From Brachybacterium subflavum (GTDB lineage Bacteria > Actinomycetota > Actinomycetes > Actinomycetales > Dermabacteraceae): 64,000 bases of DNA. Where the stretch lies: contig NZ_VIGP01000002.1 in NCBI RefSeq assembly GCF_009299795.1, positions 668,898 through 732,897 of the forward strand, given 5' to 3'. The notes under the pieces are model-generated. The model was not told the DNA's origin and did no database searches. It saw nothing but the letters and a program-made list of their open reading frames with translations. The translations under genes were made by a program, and so were the position numbers. Below are positions 7,862-16,594 of this stretch, in pieces (position 1 is the stretch's first letter; each line of letters starts with the position of its first letter).

Positions 7862-9138
7862 CCCGCCTGCGGCTCGCCGTCGTCTCCACCGACCCGGGCA
7901 TCCCGGTGCTGGGCGCCAAGGGCGCCTCCGTGCACCTGCAGTCCGTGCTGCGCGTGCTCGTCGAGGCCGGGCACGAGGTCCACGTGCTCACCCCGCGGCC
8001 CGAGCCGCTCGGGCATCCGCTCGCCCGTCGCCTGCACCTGCATGCCCTGCCGGAGGTCGGCCGCGGCCCGGCCGCGCAGCGCGAGCGCGCCGCGCAGGCC
8101 GCGGACGCCGCCGTCGGCCCCCTGCTCACGCGGATCGCTCCCGACCTCGTCTACGAGCGCTACGCCCTCTGGGGCCGCGGCGCGAGCACGTGGGCCCGCG
8201 CGCACGGCGCGGCGAGCATCCTCGAGGTCAACGCGCCCCTCATCGACGAGCAGGCGACCCACCGCGAGCTCGCCGACCGCCCGCGCGCCGAGGCGGTCGC
8301 GCGCGAGGCCTTCGCCGCCGCGCAGGCGATCACCTGCGTGAGCGACGCCGTGGCCGACTGGGTGCGCGCGCGACTGCCGGAGGACTCCGCCGCGCGCCCC
8401 CGCGTCCTCGTGCTGCCCAACGGCGTGGACGTCGAGCGGATCACCCCCGCGCCGGCGCGCGCTCGCGCCGAGGGAGCGGACCCCGTGCGCTCCGCTCCCT
8501 CCTCCGCGTGCTCCGCGCCCGTCACCGTCGGGTTCCTGGGCACCCTCAAGCCCTGGCACGGGGTCGACGTTCTCGTCGAGGCCGTCGCCCGCGCCGCGCC
8601 CCGCCCGCGCCTCCTCGTGGTCGGCGAAGGACCGCTGCGCGCCCGGCTCGAGGAGCGGTCCGCGCAGCTCGGCGTCGACCTCGAGCTCACCGGGGCCGTC
8701 GCACCCGACGAGGTCGCCGCGCAGCTGCACCGGATGGATGTGGCCTGCGCGCCCTACCCGGACAGCGTCGACCACTACTTCTCCCCGCTCAAGGTGCTCG
8801 AATACCTCGCGGCCGGGCTGCCCGTCGTCGCGAGCTCCATCGGCCAGATCCCCGCGCTGCTGGACCACGGCCGCCTCGGCGAGCTCGTGGCTCCCGGCGA
8901 TCCCGACGCGCTCGCCGCCGCCCTCACCGCCCTGGCCGCGGATCCCGAGCGGCGGCGCGCCCTGGGCGAGGCAGCCCGCCGCGCCGCGGTCGCCGAGCAC
9001 ACCTGGCGCGGGGTCGTCGAACGGGCGCTCGGAGCCGTCGGCCTCCCCCTCGGGCCCGCGACCGGCCGCGCATCCGGGCTCGTCCCCGAGCCCGAGCCCG
9101 CCGCCGGGCCCCGCCCCGAGGAGGCGGGGCGCCGATGA
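7858..9138 (+). CDS. GT4-family glycosyltransferase, second copy
   Basis: 426 residues starting MTRLRLAVVSTDPGIPVLGA, with KGASVHLQSVLRVLVEAGHE as the acceptor-side helix. The donor half has VGFLGTLKPWHGVDVLVEA near 222-240 and FSPLKVLEYLAAGLPVVASS near 307-326. The start is the ATG that forms ATGA with the upstream stop. The C-terminal tail is Pro/Glu rich. It differs clearly from the preceding GT4 gene, so the pair is not a simple tandem duplication and probably adds different sugars. Confidence 0.87.
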   Translation: MTRLRLAVVSTDPGIPVLGAKGASVHLQSVLRVLVEAGHEVHVLTPRPEPLGHPLARRLHLHALPEVGRGPAAQRERAAQAADAAVGPLLTRIAPDLVYERYALWGRGASTWARAHGAASILEVNAPLIDEQATHRELADRPRAEAVAREAFAAAQAITCVSDAVADWVRARLPEDSAARPRVLVLPNGVDVERITPAPARARAEGADPVRSAPSSACSAPVTVGFLGTLKPWHGVDVLVEAVARAAPRPRLLVVGEGPLRARLEERSAQLGVDLELTGAVAPDEVAAQLHRMDVACAPYPDSVDHYFSPLKVLEYLAAGLPVVASSIGQIPALLDHGRLGELVAPGDPDALAAALTALAADPERRRALGEAARRAAVAEHTWRGVVERALGAVGLPLGPATGRASGLVPEPEPAAGPRPEEAGRR

Positions 9139-10904
9139 GCCGCCGCACCCCGAAGCTCGCGGAGTCGCTGCCGATGCTCGGCAGCATCGTCCAGCGCTTC
9201 CGCCCGCAGATCCTGCGCGAGAGGCGCCTGCTCGTGCTCGGCCTGATCGCGCTGCTCGCCGAGGTCGCCCTGCGGCTCGTCGAGCCCTGGCCGCTGGCCT
9301 TCGTCATCGACACCCTCGCCCGGGAGGCGGGCGCGCAGACCGGGCGGGCCGCCTCCCTCCCCCTGCCCGTGCTGCTGATCGGCGCCGGCTGCGTGCTGCT
9401 CGGCGTGGTCGCCCTGCGTGCCGCCGCCTCCTACGGGATGACCGTGGCCTTCGCGCTGGCCGGGAACCGGGTGCTGACCGCCGTGCGCGCCCAGCTCTAC
9501 GACCATCTGCACATCCTCTCGCTGCGCTTCCATCAGTCCCGGCGCACCGGCGACCTGGTCACGCGCGTGACCGGGGACGTCGGCCGCCTGCAGGACGCCA
9601 CCGTGACCGCGATGCTCCCGCTCGCGGGCAACATCGTGACCCTGCTGGGGATGCTCGTGGTGGTGCTCGTGATGGACTGGCAGCTCGCGCTGGTCGCACT
9701 CCTGGTCTTCCCCGCCTTCGCGCTGCTGGGGCGGCGCTCCACCCGCCGCATCGTCTCGGTCTCGCGCCGACAGCGCCGGGCGGAGGGGGACCTCGCCTCC
9801 CTCGCCACCGAGACGCTCGGGTCGATGGCCGTGGTGCAGAGCTACAGCCTGCAGTCGCGCCTGCGCGGCCGCTTCGCCGACGGCAACTCCAGGGCCCTGC
9901 ACGACGGGGTCCGCGCGAAGCGCCTCTCGGCCGGGCTCGAGCGCTCCACGGACGTTCTGGTGGGGCTGGCCACCGCGATCGTGCTGGTCGCGGGCGCCTA
10001 CCGTGTGCTCGCCGGGGACGTGAGCATCGGCGAGCTCACCGTGTTCCTCACCTATCTCAAGACGGCCTTCCGGCCGCTGCGGGACATCGCGAAGTACACC
10101 GGGCGCATCTCGAAGGCTGCGGCCTCCGGCGAGCGGATCCTGGAGATCATGGACGAGACGCCCGACATCGTCGACAGCTCCTGGGCGCGCCCCGCGCCGC
10201 GCTTCCTGGGCCGCGTGCAGTTCGAGGGCGTCGACCTCTCCTACCGGCCCGGCCATCCGGTGCTGCGCGGCGTCGACCTGGACATCCGGGCGGGACAGCG
10301 CGTGGCGGTCGTCGGCCCCTCCGGTGCCGGCAAGTCCTCGCTCGCGGGCCTGCTGGTGCGCCTGCGCGACCCCGATGCCGGCACGGTGCGCATCGACGGG
10401 CACGACCTGCGCGACCTCACGCTGGACTCGGTGCGCGCGCAGCTCGCGATCGTCCTGCAGGACTCGCCGCTCTTCGCCGGGACCATCGCGGAGAACATCG
10501 CCTTCGGCGCCGCCCACGGGGCGAGCGAGGAGGAGATCCTCGAGGCCGCCCGCATCGCCGGGGCCGACGGCTTCATCCGCTCCCTGCCCGAGGGCTACGA
10601 CACCGTGCTCGCCGACCGCGGGGCGGGGCTGTCGGGCGGGCAGCGCCAGCGGATCGCGATCGCGCGCGCCGCGGTGCGCCGGGCCCCCGTGGTGATCCTC
10701 GACGAGGCCCTCACGGGGCTGGACCCCGACACGGAGTCCGAGGTCATCGCCGCGCTCTACCGGCTCACCGAGGGCCGCACGACCCTCGTGATCACCCACG
10801 ATCTCGCTGTCGCGGCCGACGCCGAGCGCGCCGTGCGCATCGAGGACGGCCAGGTCCGGGCCGATGGTCCGCCCGCTCGAGTGCTCCCCGGGACGGCGGC
10901 ATGA
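9135..10904 (+). CDS. ABC exporter half-transporter (TMD-NBD fusion)
   Basis: 589 residues: six predicted helices in about 30-320, then a nucleotide-binding domain. Walker A is GPSGAGKS at 394-401, the Q-loop is near LQDSPLF (441-447), the signature LSGGQ is at 499-503, Walker B VVILDEA at 519-525, and the switch His is H555. It would act as a homodimer in the membrane, like MsbA or the cyclic-glucan exporters. It is joined by ATGA overlaps to the glycosyltransferase before and the kinase after, so it probably exports the glycoconjugate made by this cluster. No second half-transporter is present. Confidence 0.92.
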   Translation: MSRRTPKLAESLPMLGSIVQRFRPQILRERRLLVLGLIALLAEVALRLVEPWPLAFVIDTLAREAGAQTGRAASLPLPVLLIGAGCVLLGVVALRAAASYGMTVAFALAGNRVLTAVRAQLYDHLHILSLRFHQSRRTGDLVTRVTGDVGRLQDATVTAMLPLAGNIVTLLGMLVVVLVMDWQLALVALLVFPAFALLGRRSTRRIVSVSRRQRRAEGDLASLATETLGSMAVVQSYSLQSRLRGRFADGNSRALHDGVRAKRLSAGLERSTDVLVGLATAIVLVAGAYRVLAGDVSIGELTVFLTYLKTAFRPLRDIAKYTGRISKAAASGERILEIMDETPDIVDSSWARPAPRFLGRVQFEGVDLSYRPGHPVLRGVDLDIRAGQRVAVVGPSGAGKSSLAGLLVRLRDPDAGTVRIDGHDLRDLTLDSVRAQLAIVLQDSPLFAGTIAENIAFGAAHGASEEEILEAARIAGADGFIRSLPEGYDTVLADRGAGLSGGQRQRIAIARAAVRRAPVVILDEALTGLDPDTESEVIAALYRLTEGRTTLVITHDLAVAADAERAVRIEDGQVRADGPPARVLPGTAA

Positions 10905-12190
10905 GCGCGCTGCCGGCCGAGACCCGGGCGCTGATCGCCCGCGAGAGGGACCTTCCCGCCCTGGGGCTGCTGCTGGATCCGGGGGCGCTCGCCGCCCGCG
11001 GGATGCGCGTGCGATACCTGCGGCTGAAGCCCGGCACGAGCGTCGTCGCCGGGCTCGAGACGCCCGTCGGCCCTGCCTTCGCCCTGGCCACGAGCCCGCG
11101 CGCCGCCGTGAAGCTCGAGAAGGCCGCCGTCCGGGCACCCGAAGGATCCGTCCTGCACCACGACCGCGCGCTGCGGCTGCTGATCGCACGCCCGCGTGCC
11201 GACCGCCGCCTGCCGGGACTGCGCTCCCTGGCCCGCAGAGCATCGCACTCGCCCGCCGCCCTGACCCTCGCCTACAAGCCGCAGCGCCGCTGGGTCGGCC
11301 GACGCCAGGGGGCGGAGGGTGCGGCCGTCGGCCCCGTGCTGCGGCTGTACCGTCGGGGGGATCTCGCGGGCCTCGGCGCGCGCTGGCCGCGCGCCGAGGC
11401 CGACGGTCCGCTGCCGCTGCGCGTCCCGCGGATCCTCGCCGAGCACCCGCGCCGGGGGCTGCTCGCGACGGAGGTGCTGCTCGGCACCCGCCTGGACCTG
11501 CTCGAGGACGGGAGCGCACGCTGCGAGGCGCTGCGCGAGGCGGGCCGCGGGATCGCGCGCTGGCACCGCCTGCCCGTGCCGGCCCGTGCCGCCTCTCCCC
11601 TGCCGGACCCGCGAGACCTCGCCGCGCAGATCACCGCGCTGCTGCCCGAGGAGGGCGAGCGCGCCGCGGAGATCGCGGCGCGGCTGGCCGCCGCCCTGCC
11701 CGCCGACGGGCGGGGAGGCGGGCAGGGCGGGTCGTCGGCGCAGGGAGCAGGCGCCGCGGTCTGGTGCCACGGGGACTTCTCCGCCGACCAGCTGCTGGTG
11801 GGGCCGGACGGCCTCGCGCTGCTGGACTGGGACCGCAGCGGCGCGGGCCCGCGCTCGCGGGACCTCGCGACCGCCGACGCGGCCGGGCTCTCCGCATCCG
11901 CCTGGGAGGCTCTGCTGACCGGGTACGACGAGATCTCCCCCGTGCCCGCCGATCTGGGGACGGCCCGCGCCCACGCCCGACTGGCTCGCGCAGCGGAGCC
12001 GCTGCGCACGGGCGATCCCGCTTGGCCCCGCGCCCTGCGCGCGGCGCTCGCCGAGACCGAGGCCCTGCTCGAGGACCCCGCCGGTCCGTCGGCCGCAAGG
12101 CCCGCCGCCGCGCCGTCCGTCTCCGCTCCCACCCCGGCCACCGCGACGACCGCGACCACGACCACGACCACCGAGGAGCACACCCGATGA
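10901..12190 (+). CDS. APH-fold small-molecule kinase 1
   Basis: 429 residues of the aminoglycoside phosphotransferase/choline kinase superfamily. The catalytic loop is HGDFSADQ (H290, D292, Q297), with Gln where most APH enzymes have the Mg-binding Asn; the maltokinase group also has Gln. The second metal motif is LLDWD (307-311). The N-terminal lobe begins near RVRYLRLKPGTSVVAGLE. The C-terminus ends in an Ala/Thr-rich tail that includes a run of seven Thr residues. It forms ATGA overlaps on both sides. The substrate is unknown; a sugar or lipid-linked sugar intermediate of the cluster is more likely than an antibiotic, given the setting. Confidence 0.8.
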   Translation: MSALPAETRALIARERDLPALGLLLDPGALAARGMRVRYLRLKPGTSVVAGLETPVGPAFALATSPRAAVKLEKAAVRAPEGSVLHHDRALRLLIARPRADRRLPGLRSLARRASHSPAALTLAYKPQRRWVGRRQGAEGAAVGPVLRLYRRGDLAGLGARWPRAEADGPLPLRVPRILAEHPRRGLLATEVLLGTRLDLLEDGSARCEALREAGRGIARWHRLPVPARAASPLPDPRDLAAQITALLPEEGERAAEIAARLAAALPADGRGGGQGGSSAQGAGAAVWCHGDFSADQLLVGPDGLALLDWDRSGAGPRSRDLATADAAGLSASAWEALLTGYDEISPVPADLGTARAHARLARAAEPLRTGDPAWPRALRAALAETEALLEDPAGPSAARPAAAPSVSAPTPATATTATTTTTTEEHTR

Positions 12191-13266
12191 GCACCATCGC
12201 CCGCGCCCCGGGGGCATCGACCCTCCCGCTGCTGCCCGCGCGGCCCTTCCGCCCCCGAGGCTTCGAGCCCTTCGCCGAGGCCGGGTGGCGCCTGGCGCGG
12301 GCCTGGCCCCGGGACGAGGACCACCTGCTGCTGGACCTGCGGCGCCCCGACGGCGCGAGCGTCGCCGGGCAGTGGTTCCGGGATCCCGAGCGGGCCGCGC
12401 ACGTGGCTCGCAGCACGCCGGGTGCCCGAGCGGAGGACCGCGTCGTGCTCCAGGGCGCGGGGGCCGATCGGCGCCTGCGTCCGCTCGCTGACCTGGTCGC
12501 CGCGCCCGGCCACCGCCTGGTCGCCCACCGGCCCGAGCGGCGGGCCGTGCTCGCCGCCCCGGACGCGTTCGTCAAGGTGCTGCGCCCCGAGCGCCTGGCC
12601 CCGGCCGCGGCTCGCGCCCGCTGGGCGGCCGGTCAGGGCCTGGGCGCACCCGAGGTGCTGGGGACGGATGCCGCCGCCGGGATCCTGCGCACCCGTGCCC
12701 TGCCCGGTCGGAGGCTGACCGACCTGCTGGACACCGCCGATGCCGCAGCGGCCTGCGAACGGGCCGGCCACCTCCTCGCCCGCCTCGCCTCCCTCGATCC
12801 CCAGGCCGAGGACGTCCCTGCCCTGGGCACCCACGGCCCCCGCGAGGAGCACGCCGTGATCGCGCGCTGGACCCGCCTGGCCGCCGTGCACGCAGGAGCC
12901 GGACGCGCAGGGGCCGGAGGCGGCTCACGCACCCTGCCCGCGCTGCCCGAGCCCCTCCGCCCGGTGATCGCCCACCGCGACCTGCACGACGGCCAGATGC
13001 TGCTCGCGGGTGACAGGATCGGTGTGCTCGACGTCGATCTGCTGGCGCTCGCGCATCCGGCCCTGGACCTCGCGAACCTGCTGGTGCACCTCGAGCTGCG
13101 CGCCGAGCAGGGGCTGCTGGCCGACCCCGCGGAGGCGGCCGGGGCCGTGCTCGAGGGCGCGCGCCCGGACGCCGCCGTGCGCGGAGCCCTGCCCGCCTGC
13201 GCGGAAGCGACCCGCCTGCGCCTGCGCGCCGTCTACGGCCTGCGTGATCCCGGGATCGCCACGTGA
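12187..13266 (+). CDS. APH-fold small-molecule kinase 2
   Basis: 359 residues, a second, divergent member of the same superfamily. The catalytic loop is HRDLHDGQ (H263, D265, Q270), again with Gln instead of Asn, and the metal motif is VLDVD (280-284) followed by HPALDLANLL. It overlaps the first kinase by ATGA and is the last gene of the tightly coupled block. A 40-nt gap separates it from the sensor kinase gene. Two adjacent, non-identical kinases behind an exporter are unusual and suggest either two phosphorylation steps or a heteromeric enzyme (inference). Confidence 0.78.
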   Translation: MSTIARAPGASTLPLLPARPFRPRGFEPFAEAGWRLARAWPRDEDHLLLDLRRPDGASVAGQWFRDPERAAHVARSTPGARAEDRVVLQGAGADRRLRPLADLVAAPGHRLVAHRPERRAVLAAPDAFVKVLRPERLAPAAARARWAAGQGLGAPEVLGTDAAAGILRTRALPGRRLTDLLDTADAAAACERAGHLLARLASLDPQAEDVPALGTHGPREEHAVIARWTRLAAVHAGAGRAGAGGGSRTLPALPEPLRPVIAHRDLHDGQMLLAGDRIGVLDVDLLALAHPALDLANLLVHLELRAEQGLLADPAEAAGAVLEGARPDAAVRGALPACAEATRLRLRAVYGLRDPGIAT

Positions 13267-13306
13267 GGCCGCGCGCGCAGCGCGCGGCGTCGGGGAGACT
13301 GGCCCC

Positions 13307-15088
13307 ATGACCACGCCCGCCGCCGACGCGCCGCCCCGCCGGGACCCGTCGGACGATGCCGGCGCCCCGGAGCCGACGGGGATCCGCCGGCGCCGCACCC
13401 TGAGCGTGCGCCTGCGCATCCTCACCGTGGTCCTGCTGATCACGGCGCTGGGGATGGCCCTCGCCGGTGGCACGTCGTATCTCATCGCCCGCGAGCAGGC
13501 GCAGGCGGAGGTCTACGGCAACCTGCGCCAGGAGGCCGAGGAGTTCCGCTCGAACGCGAAGCTCGCCGCCGATCCGGACACGGGCCTGGCGATCACCGAT
13601 CTCTCGCAGCTGCTGAACTACACGATCAAGACCACCTATCCCAACGACGACGAAGCCGTGCTCGGCATCATCGACGGCGCCGTGCGCTGGGTGCCGGGGA
13701 CCGACGACCCGGCCCACCAGAAGTCGGTCGAGGACGACGCCGAGTTCGTCGCCGAGGCCACCCGCGTCACGCCCGACCAGTCTCCGGGTGTCTATCGCGC
13801 GCACACCGCGAAGCATCCGGACCTCGCCTACATCTCCGTGCCGGTGCAGATCGAGGGCTCCCCGCAGCGCGGCCATTACGTCACCGCAGTGGACATGACC
13901 ACGGCGTTCTCCACCGTGGACCGCGCCTACCTGGCCTATGCCGGCGTGTCCGCGGCGACGCTGCTGGTGATCTGGCTGATCGCGCACGCCCTCGTGGGCC
14001 GACTGCTCGCCCCGCTGCGCTCCCTGCGCACCACCGCCCAGCGCATCTCCGAGGCGGACCTCAGCGAGCGGATCCCGGCCGATCAGCTCGCCAGCCGCGA
14101 CGAGGTCGCCGACCTCGGCCGCACCATGAACGCGATGCTCGACCGCCTCGCGCACTCCTTCGACTCCCAGCGCCGCTTCCTCGACGATGTGGGCCATGAG
14201 CTGCGCACCCCGATCACGATCATCCACGGCCACCAGGAGCTGATGGCGGCCGACGACCCGGAGGACGTGCGCGAGACCCGCGAGCTCACCCTGGACGAGC
14301 TCGACCGCATGCAGCGCCTGGTCGACGACCTGATGCTGCTGGCCAAGGCGCGCCGCCCCGACTTCGTGCGTCCTGCCCCGGGCGACGTCGACGAGATCCT
14401 GGTGGGAGTGCTCGAGCGCGTCGCGCCCCTGGGCCGGCGCGTGTGGACGATCGAGGGCGAGCAGGTCGGCGTGCGCACGATGGATCGCCAACGGATCGTG
14501 CAGGCCCTCGTGCAGCTCGTCTCCAACGCCCTGCGCTTCACCGAGGACGGCAGCGTCATCGCGCTCGGCGCGAGCCGAGGGCCGGGCGCGAGCCGGGGGC
14601 CGGGCACGAGCCGAGGGTCGGGCGCGAGCCGGGGCTCCGATGCGGCCAGGGCGCCCGGCGCCGTCCACGGCGAGGAGCCGCGTGCGCCCACCGGTGCGGA
14701 GGCCGCCGAGAGCGCCGACGTCCCCGCCACCACCCGGCTCTGGGTGCGCGACGAGGGGGCCGGCATCGCCCCCGAGGACCAGCAGCGCGTGTTCGAGCGC
14801 CACGGCAGCGGCGGTGCCAGGGGCGCAGGCAGCAGCAGCGGCGCCGGCGGCGCCGGCGGGGACGAGGCCCATCAGGGCGCGGGGCTGGGGCTCGCGATCG
14901 TCACCGCGATCTCGCAGGCCCACGGCGGGAGCGTCGAGCTCGACAGCGCCCCCGGCCGCGGTTCGACCTTCACTATCGTCATCCCCGATCCTGGGACGGC
15001 CCATCCGGGGAGCGGACGCGCCGCCTACCCTCCGGCCGGGCCCTCCCCGTCGACTCCCCCGCACTCGAAGGAGACCCCATGGCCGTGA
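13307..15088 (+). CDS. Sensor histidine kinase with inserted low-complexity ATPase domain
   Basis: 593 residues. Helices at about 38-60 and 208-229 flank an extracytoplasmic sensor of about 145 residues. HAMP follows (about 230-285), then the phosphoacceptor H297 in DVGHELRTP. The N box is near QLVSNALRF (403-411), then DEGAGI (482-487) and GLGLAI (526-531). Two insertions interrupt the ATP-binding domain: residues about 422-476, coded by GC-rich 18-bp repeats (ASRGPG units), and about 501-522, Gly/Ser rich. Both lie in surface loops, so activity may be kept. It overlaps the response regulator gene by 10 nt. The pair probably controls the export cluster and the Asp-rich protein next door. Confidence 0.9.
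   Translation: MTTPAADAPPRRDPSDDAGAPEPTGIRRRRTLSVRLRILTVVLLITALGMALAGGTSYLIAREQAQAEVYGNLRQEAEEFRSNAKLAADPDTGLAITDLSQLLNYTIKTTYPNDDEAVLGIIDGAVRWVPGTDDPAHQKSVEDDAEFVAEATRVTPDQSPGVYRAHTAKHPDLAYISVPVQIEGSPQRGHYVTAVDMTTAFSTVDRAYLAYAGVSAATLLVIWLIAHALVGRLLAPLRSLRTTAQRISEADLSERIPADQLASRDEVADLGRTMNAMLDRLAHSFDSQRRFLDDVGHELRTPITIIHGHQELMAADDPEDVRETRELTLDELDRMQRLVDDLMLLAKARRPDFVRPAPGDVDEILVGVLERVAPLGRRVWTIEGEQVGVRTMDRQRIVQALVQLVSNALRFTEDGSVIALGASRGPGASRGPGTSRGSGASRGSDAARAPGAVHGEEPRAPTGAEAAESADVPATTRLWVRDEGAGIAPEDQQRVFERHGSGGARGAGSSSGAGGAGGDEAHQGAGLGLAIVTAISQAHGGSVELDSAPGRGSTFTIVIPDPGTAHPGSGRAAYPPAGPSPSTPPHSKETPWP
14568..14636 (+). repeat. 18-bp minisatellite inside the sensor kinase gene
   Basis: About four imperfect copies of an 18-bp unit of the form GCGAGCCGGGGGCCGGGC, coding for ASRGPG-like hexapeptides. 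It keeps the frame and lies in the loop after the N box of the kinase. Confidence 0.8.
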
Positions 15089-15741
15089 TCCTGATCGCCG
15101 AGGACGAGCCCCGCATCGCCGCGTTCGTCGAGAAGGGTCTGCGCGCCGCGGGGCTGGCCACGACCATCGTGCGCACTGGACCGGAGGCGCTGGACCAGGC
15201 CGCCGCCGGAGCGTTCGACCTCATGGTGCTGGACATCGGGCTGCCGGGGATGGACGGGTTCTCCGTGCTCGAGGCGCTGCGCGGCCAGGGCTCGCGCCTG
15301 CCCGTCATCATCCTCACCGCGCGCGACTCGGTCACCGACACCGTCACCGGCCTCGAGGGCGGGGCCGACGACTACATGGCCAAGCCGTTCCGCTTCGAAG
15401 AGCTGCTGGCCAGGATCCGCCTGCGGCTGCGGGACCAGAGCACCCAGCCCGAGTCGATGCGTCTGGGGGCCGATGGTCTGGTGCTGGACCTGCGCACGCG
15501 GATCGTGGAGGCCGACGGCCGCTCGATCGAGCTGTCCTCCCGCGAGTTCGCCCTGCTCGAGGCGTTCCTGCGCCATCCCGGGCAGGTGCTCAGCCGCGAG
15601 CAGCTGCTCTCACAGGTGTGGGGCTACGAGTTCGATCCGGGCTCCAACGTGGTGGACGTCTACGTGCGCTATCTGCGCGCGAAGATCGGCGCGGAGCGCA
15701 TCCTCACCGTGCGGGGTGCGGGCTACCGCCTCGCCGGGTGA
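15079..15741 (+). CDS. OmpR/PhoB-family response regulator
   Basis: 220 residues. The receiver domain has acidic residues E8-D9-E10, phosphoacceptor D52 (LMVLDIGLPGMDG), T80 and K102 (YMAKPF). The C-terminal winged-helix domain (about 125-218) contains SSREFALLEAFLRHPGQVLS and RTKIG-like RAKIGAERILTVRGAGYRLA. Ribosome site GAAGGAG. It is the partner of the sensor kinase it overlaps. OmpR-family dimers bind 7-bp repeats at 11-bp spacing, exactly what is seen in front of the glycosyltransferase operon. Confidence 0.94.
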   Translation: MAVILIAEDEPRIAAFVEKGLRAAGLATTIVRTGPEALDQAAAGAFDLMVLDIGLPGMDGFSVLEALRGQGSRLPVIILTARDSVTDTVTGLEGGADDYMAKPFRFEELLARIRLRLRDQSTQPESMRLGADGLVLDLRTRIVEADGRSIELSSREFALLEAFLRHPGQVLSREQLLSQVWGYEFDPGSNVVDVYVRYLRAKIGAERILTVRGAGYRLAG

Positions 15742-15771
15742 GGCGGCAAGGTCCTCGGATCTGGGTCCGGG

Positions 15772-16296
15772 TCAGTCGTCCTCGTCGGGCGAGTCGGCGG
15801 AGATCGGGGACGCCGGGCTGACGACGTGCGAGTCGTCATCGTCATCGTCATCGTCATCGCGCGAGGTCGTGCTCGAGCTCTTCGGATGCGCGGGCGCGGT
15901 GGTCCGCCGCGCGGTGGAATACCGCGAGGAGTCCCCGCTGGACTTCGCGGCGGAGGTCGACTCCTGCTCGCGCTGCTGGACCGTGAGGCGGTCTCCGCCC
16001 TCGGCATCCGCGTCGGCCGCGGCGGTCGAGGCGGTCGGCGAGCTCTCCGCCGCCCGGGTGGGCAGCCGCTGGGCGTCGGAGGAGACCGAGGAGTCCTTCT
16101 CGGCCGCGCCGTCGGCGCCGCCGCTCCCCGAGCCCCTCGAGTCCCCTGCGTCCCCCGCGCCGTCCTGGGCTCCGATGACGACCCCGCCGCCGGGGATCGC
16201 GGGCGCATCCGTGAGCGAGCCGGCGATCACGCCGAGCGGTGCCAGGGCGGCGGCCGCCGCCCCTCCGATCACGACCCATCTGCTCCTGCTGCGCAT
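15772..16296 (-). CDS. Small exported Asp/Ser-rich protein
   Basis: 174 residues beginning MRSRSRWVVIGGAAAAALAP, a signal peptide or single N-terminal anchor, followed by a Gly/Ser/Asp-rich disordered chain that ends in a run of nine Asp and an acidic tail. No catalytic domain is visible. The start is the ATG before the signal-like segment; GGAGG is only one base away from it, so the true start is not certain. It converges on the two-component genes with a 30-bp gap. A perfect palindrome with CTCATCG arms lies 42-63 bp upstream. A role as cell-envelope or cation-binding protein of the same regulon is inference. Confidence 0.55.
   Translation of the reverse strand: MRSRSRWVVIGGAAAAALAPLGVIAGSLTDAPAIPGGGVVIGAQDGAGDAGDSRGSGSGGADGAAEKDSSVSSDAQRLPTRAAESSPTASTAAADADAEGGDRLTVQQREQESTSAAKSSGDSSRYSTARRTTAPAHPKSSSTTSRDDDDDDDDDSHVVSPASPISADSPDEDD
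15836..15859. repeat. Hexamer repeat coding for poly-Asp
   Basis: Four perfect TCATCG units, read on the minus strand as Asp codons in the exported protein. Slippage here would change the length of the acidic tail without a frameshift. Confidence 0.85.
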
Positions 16297-16337
16297 GCCT
16301 CCATGATCCCGTGTTCCCCGGCAGATGCCAGGCCCGG

Positions 16338-16359
16338 GCGATGAGAGTCCTCTCATCGC
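16338..16359. promoter_or_regulatory. Palindrome with CTCATCG arms
   Basis: GCGATGAGAG (16338-16347) and CTCTCATCGC (16350-16359) are perfect inverted repeats around TC. It is upstream of the Asp-rich protein gene and about 240 bp before the aldehyde dehydrogenase start. The CTCATCG arm matches the repeated element in front of the glycosyltransferase operon. Probable regulator-binding site. The rest of 16297-16594 shows nothing clear. Confidence 0.5.
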
Positions 16360-16594
16360 GGCGGCACGACCGGCCGGGGCGCCGAGGTCCGCGACGGGGC
16401 CCTCCGTCCGCCGCTCCCCTGCGATCGCAGCGCTCCCCCGTCGGCCGCCCGCCGACCCTCTCGCCACGCGAGAATCGGGCACCCACCAGCGCCTCCAGCG
16501 CCGTAGGATGGTGATGCCGGTCACGTCACGCGGGCACGATGTGCGCCCCGGGCGCGACCCACCACCGATGGAACCGATCTCGACGAGGAGAGTC

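Noticed and set aside
8775-11519. A 914-codon minus-strand open frame across the ABC exporter and kinase genes
   Set aside because: Shadow of the coupled plus-strand operon; no domain or ribosome site.
10901-13266. Aminoglycoside resistance genes
   Set aside because: Only the kinase fold is shared; both lie within a glycosyltransferase/exporter operon and have a Gln-type catalytic loop, so a resistance label is not supported.
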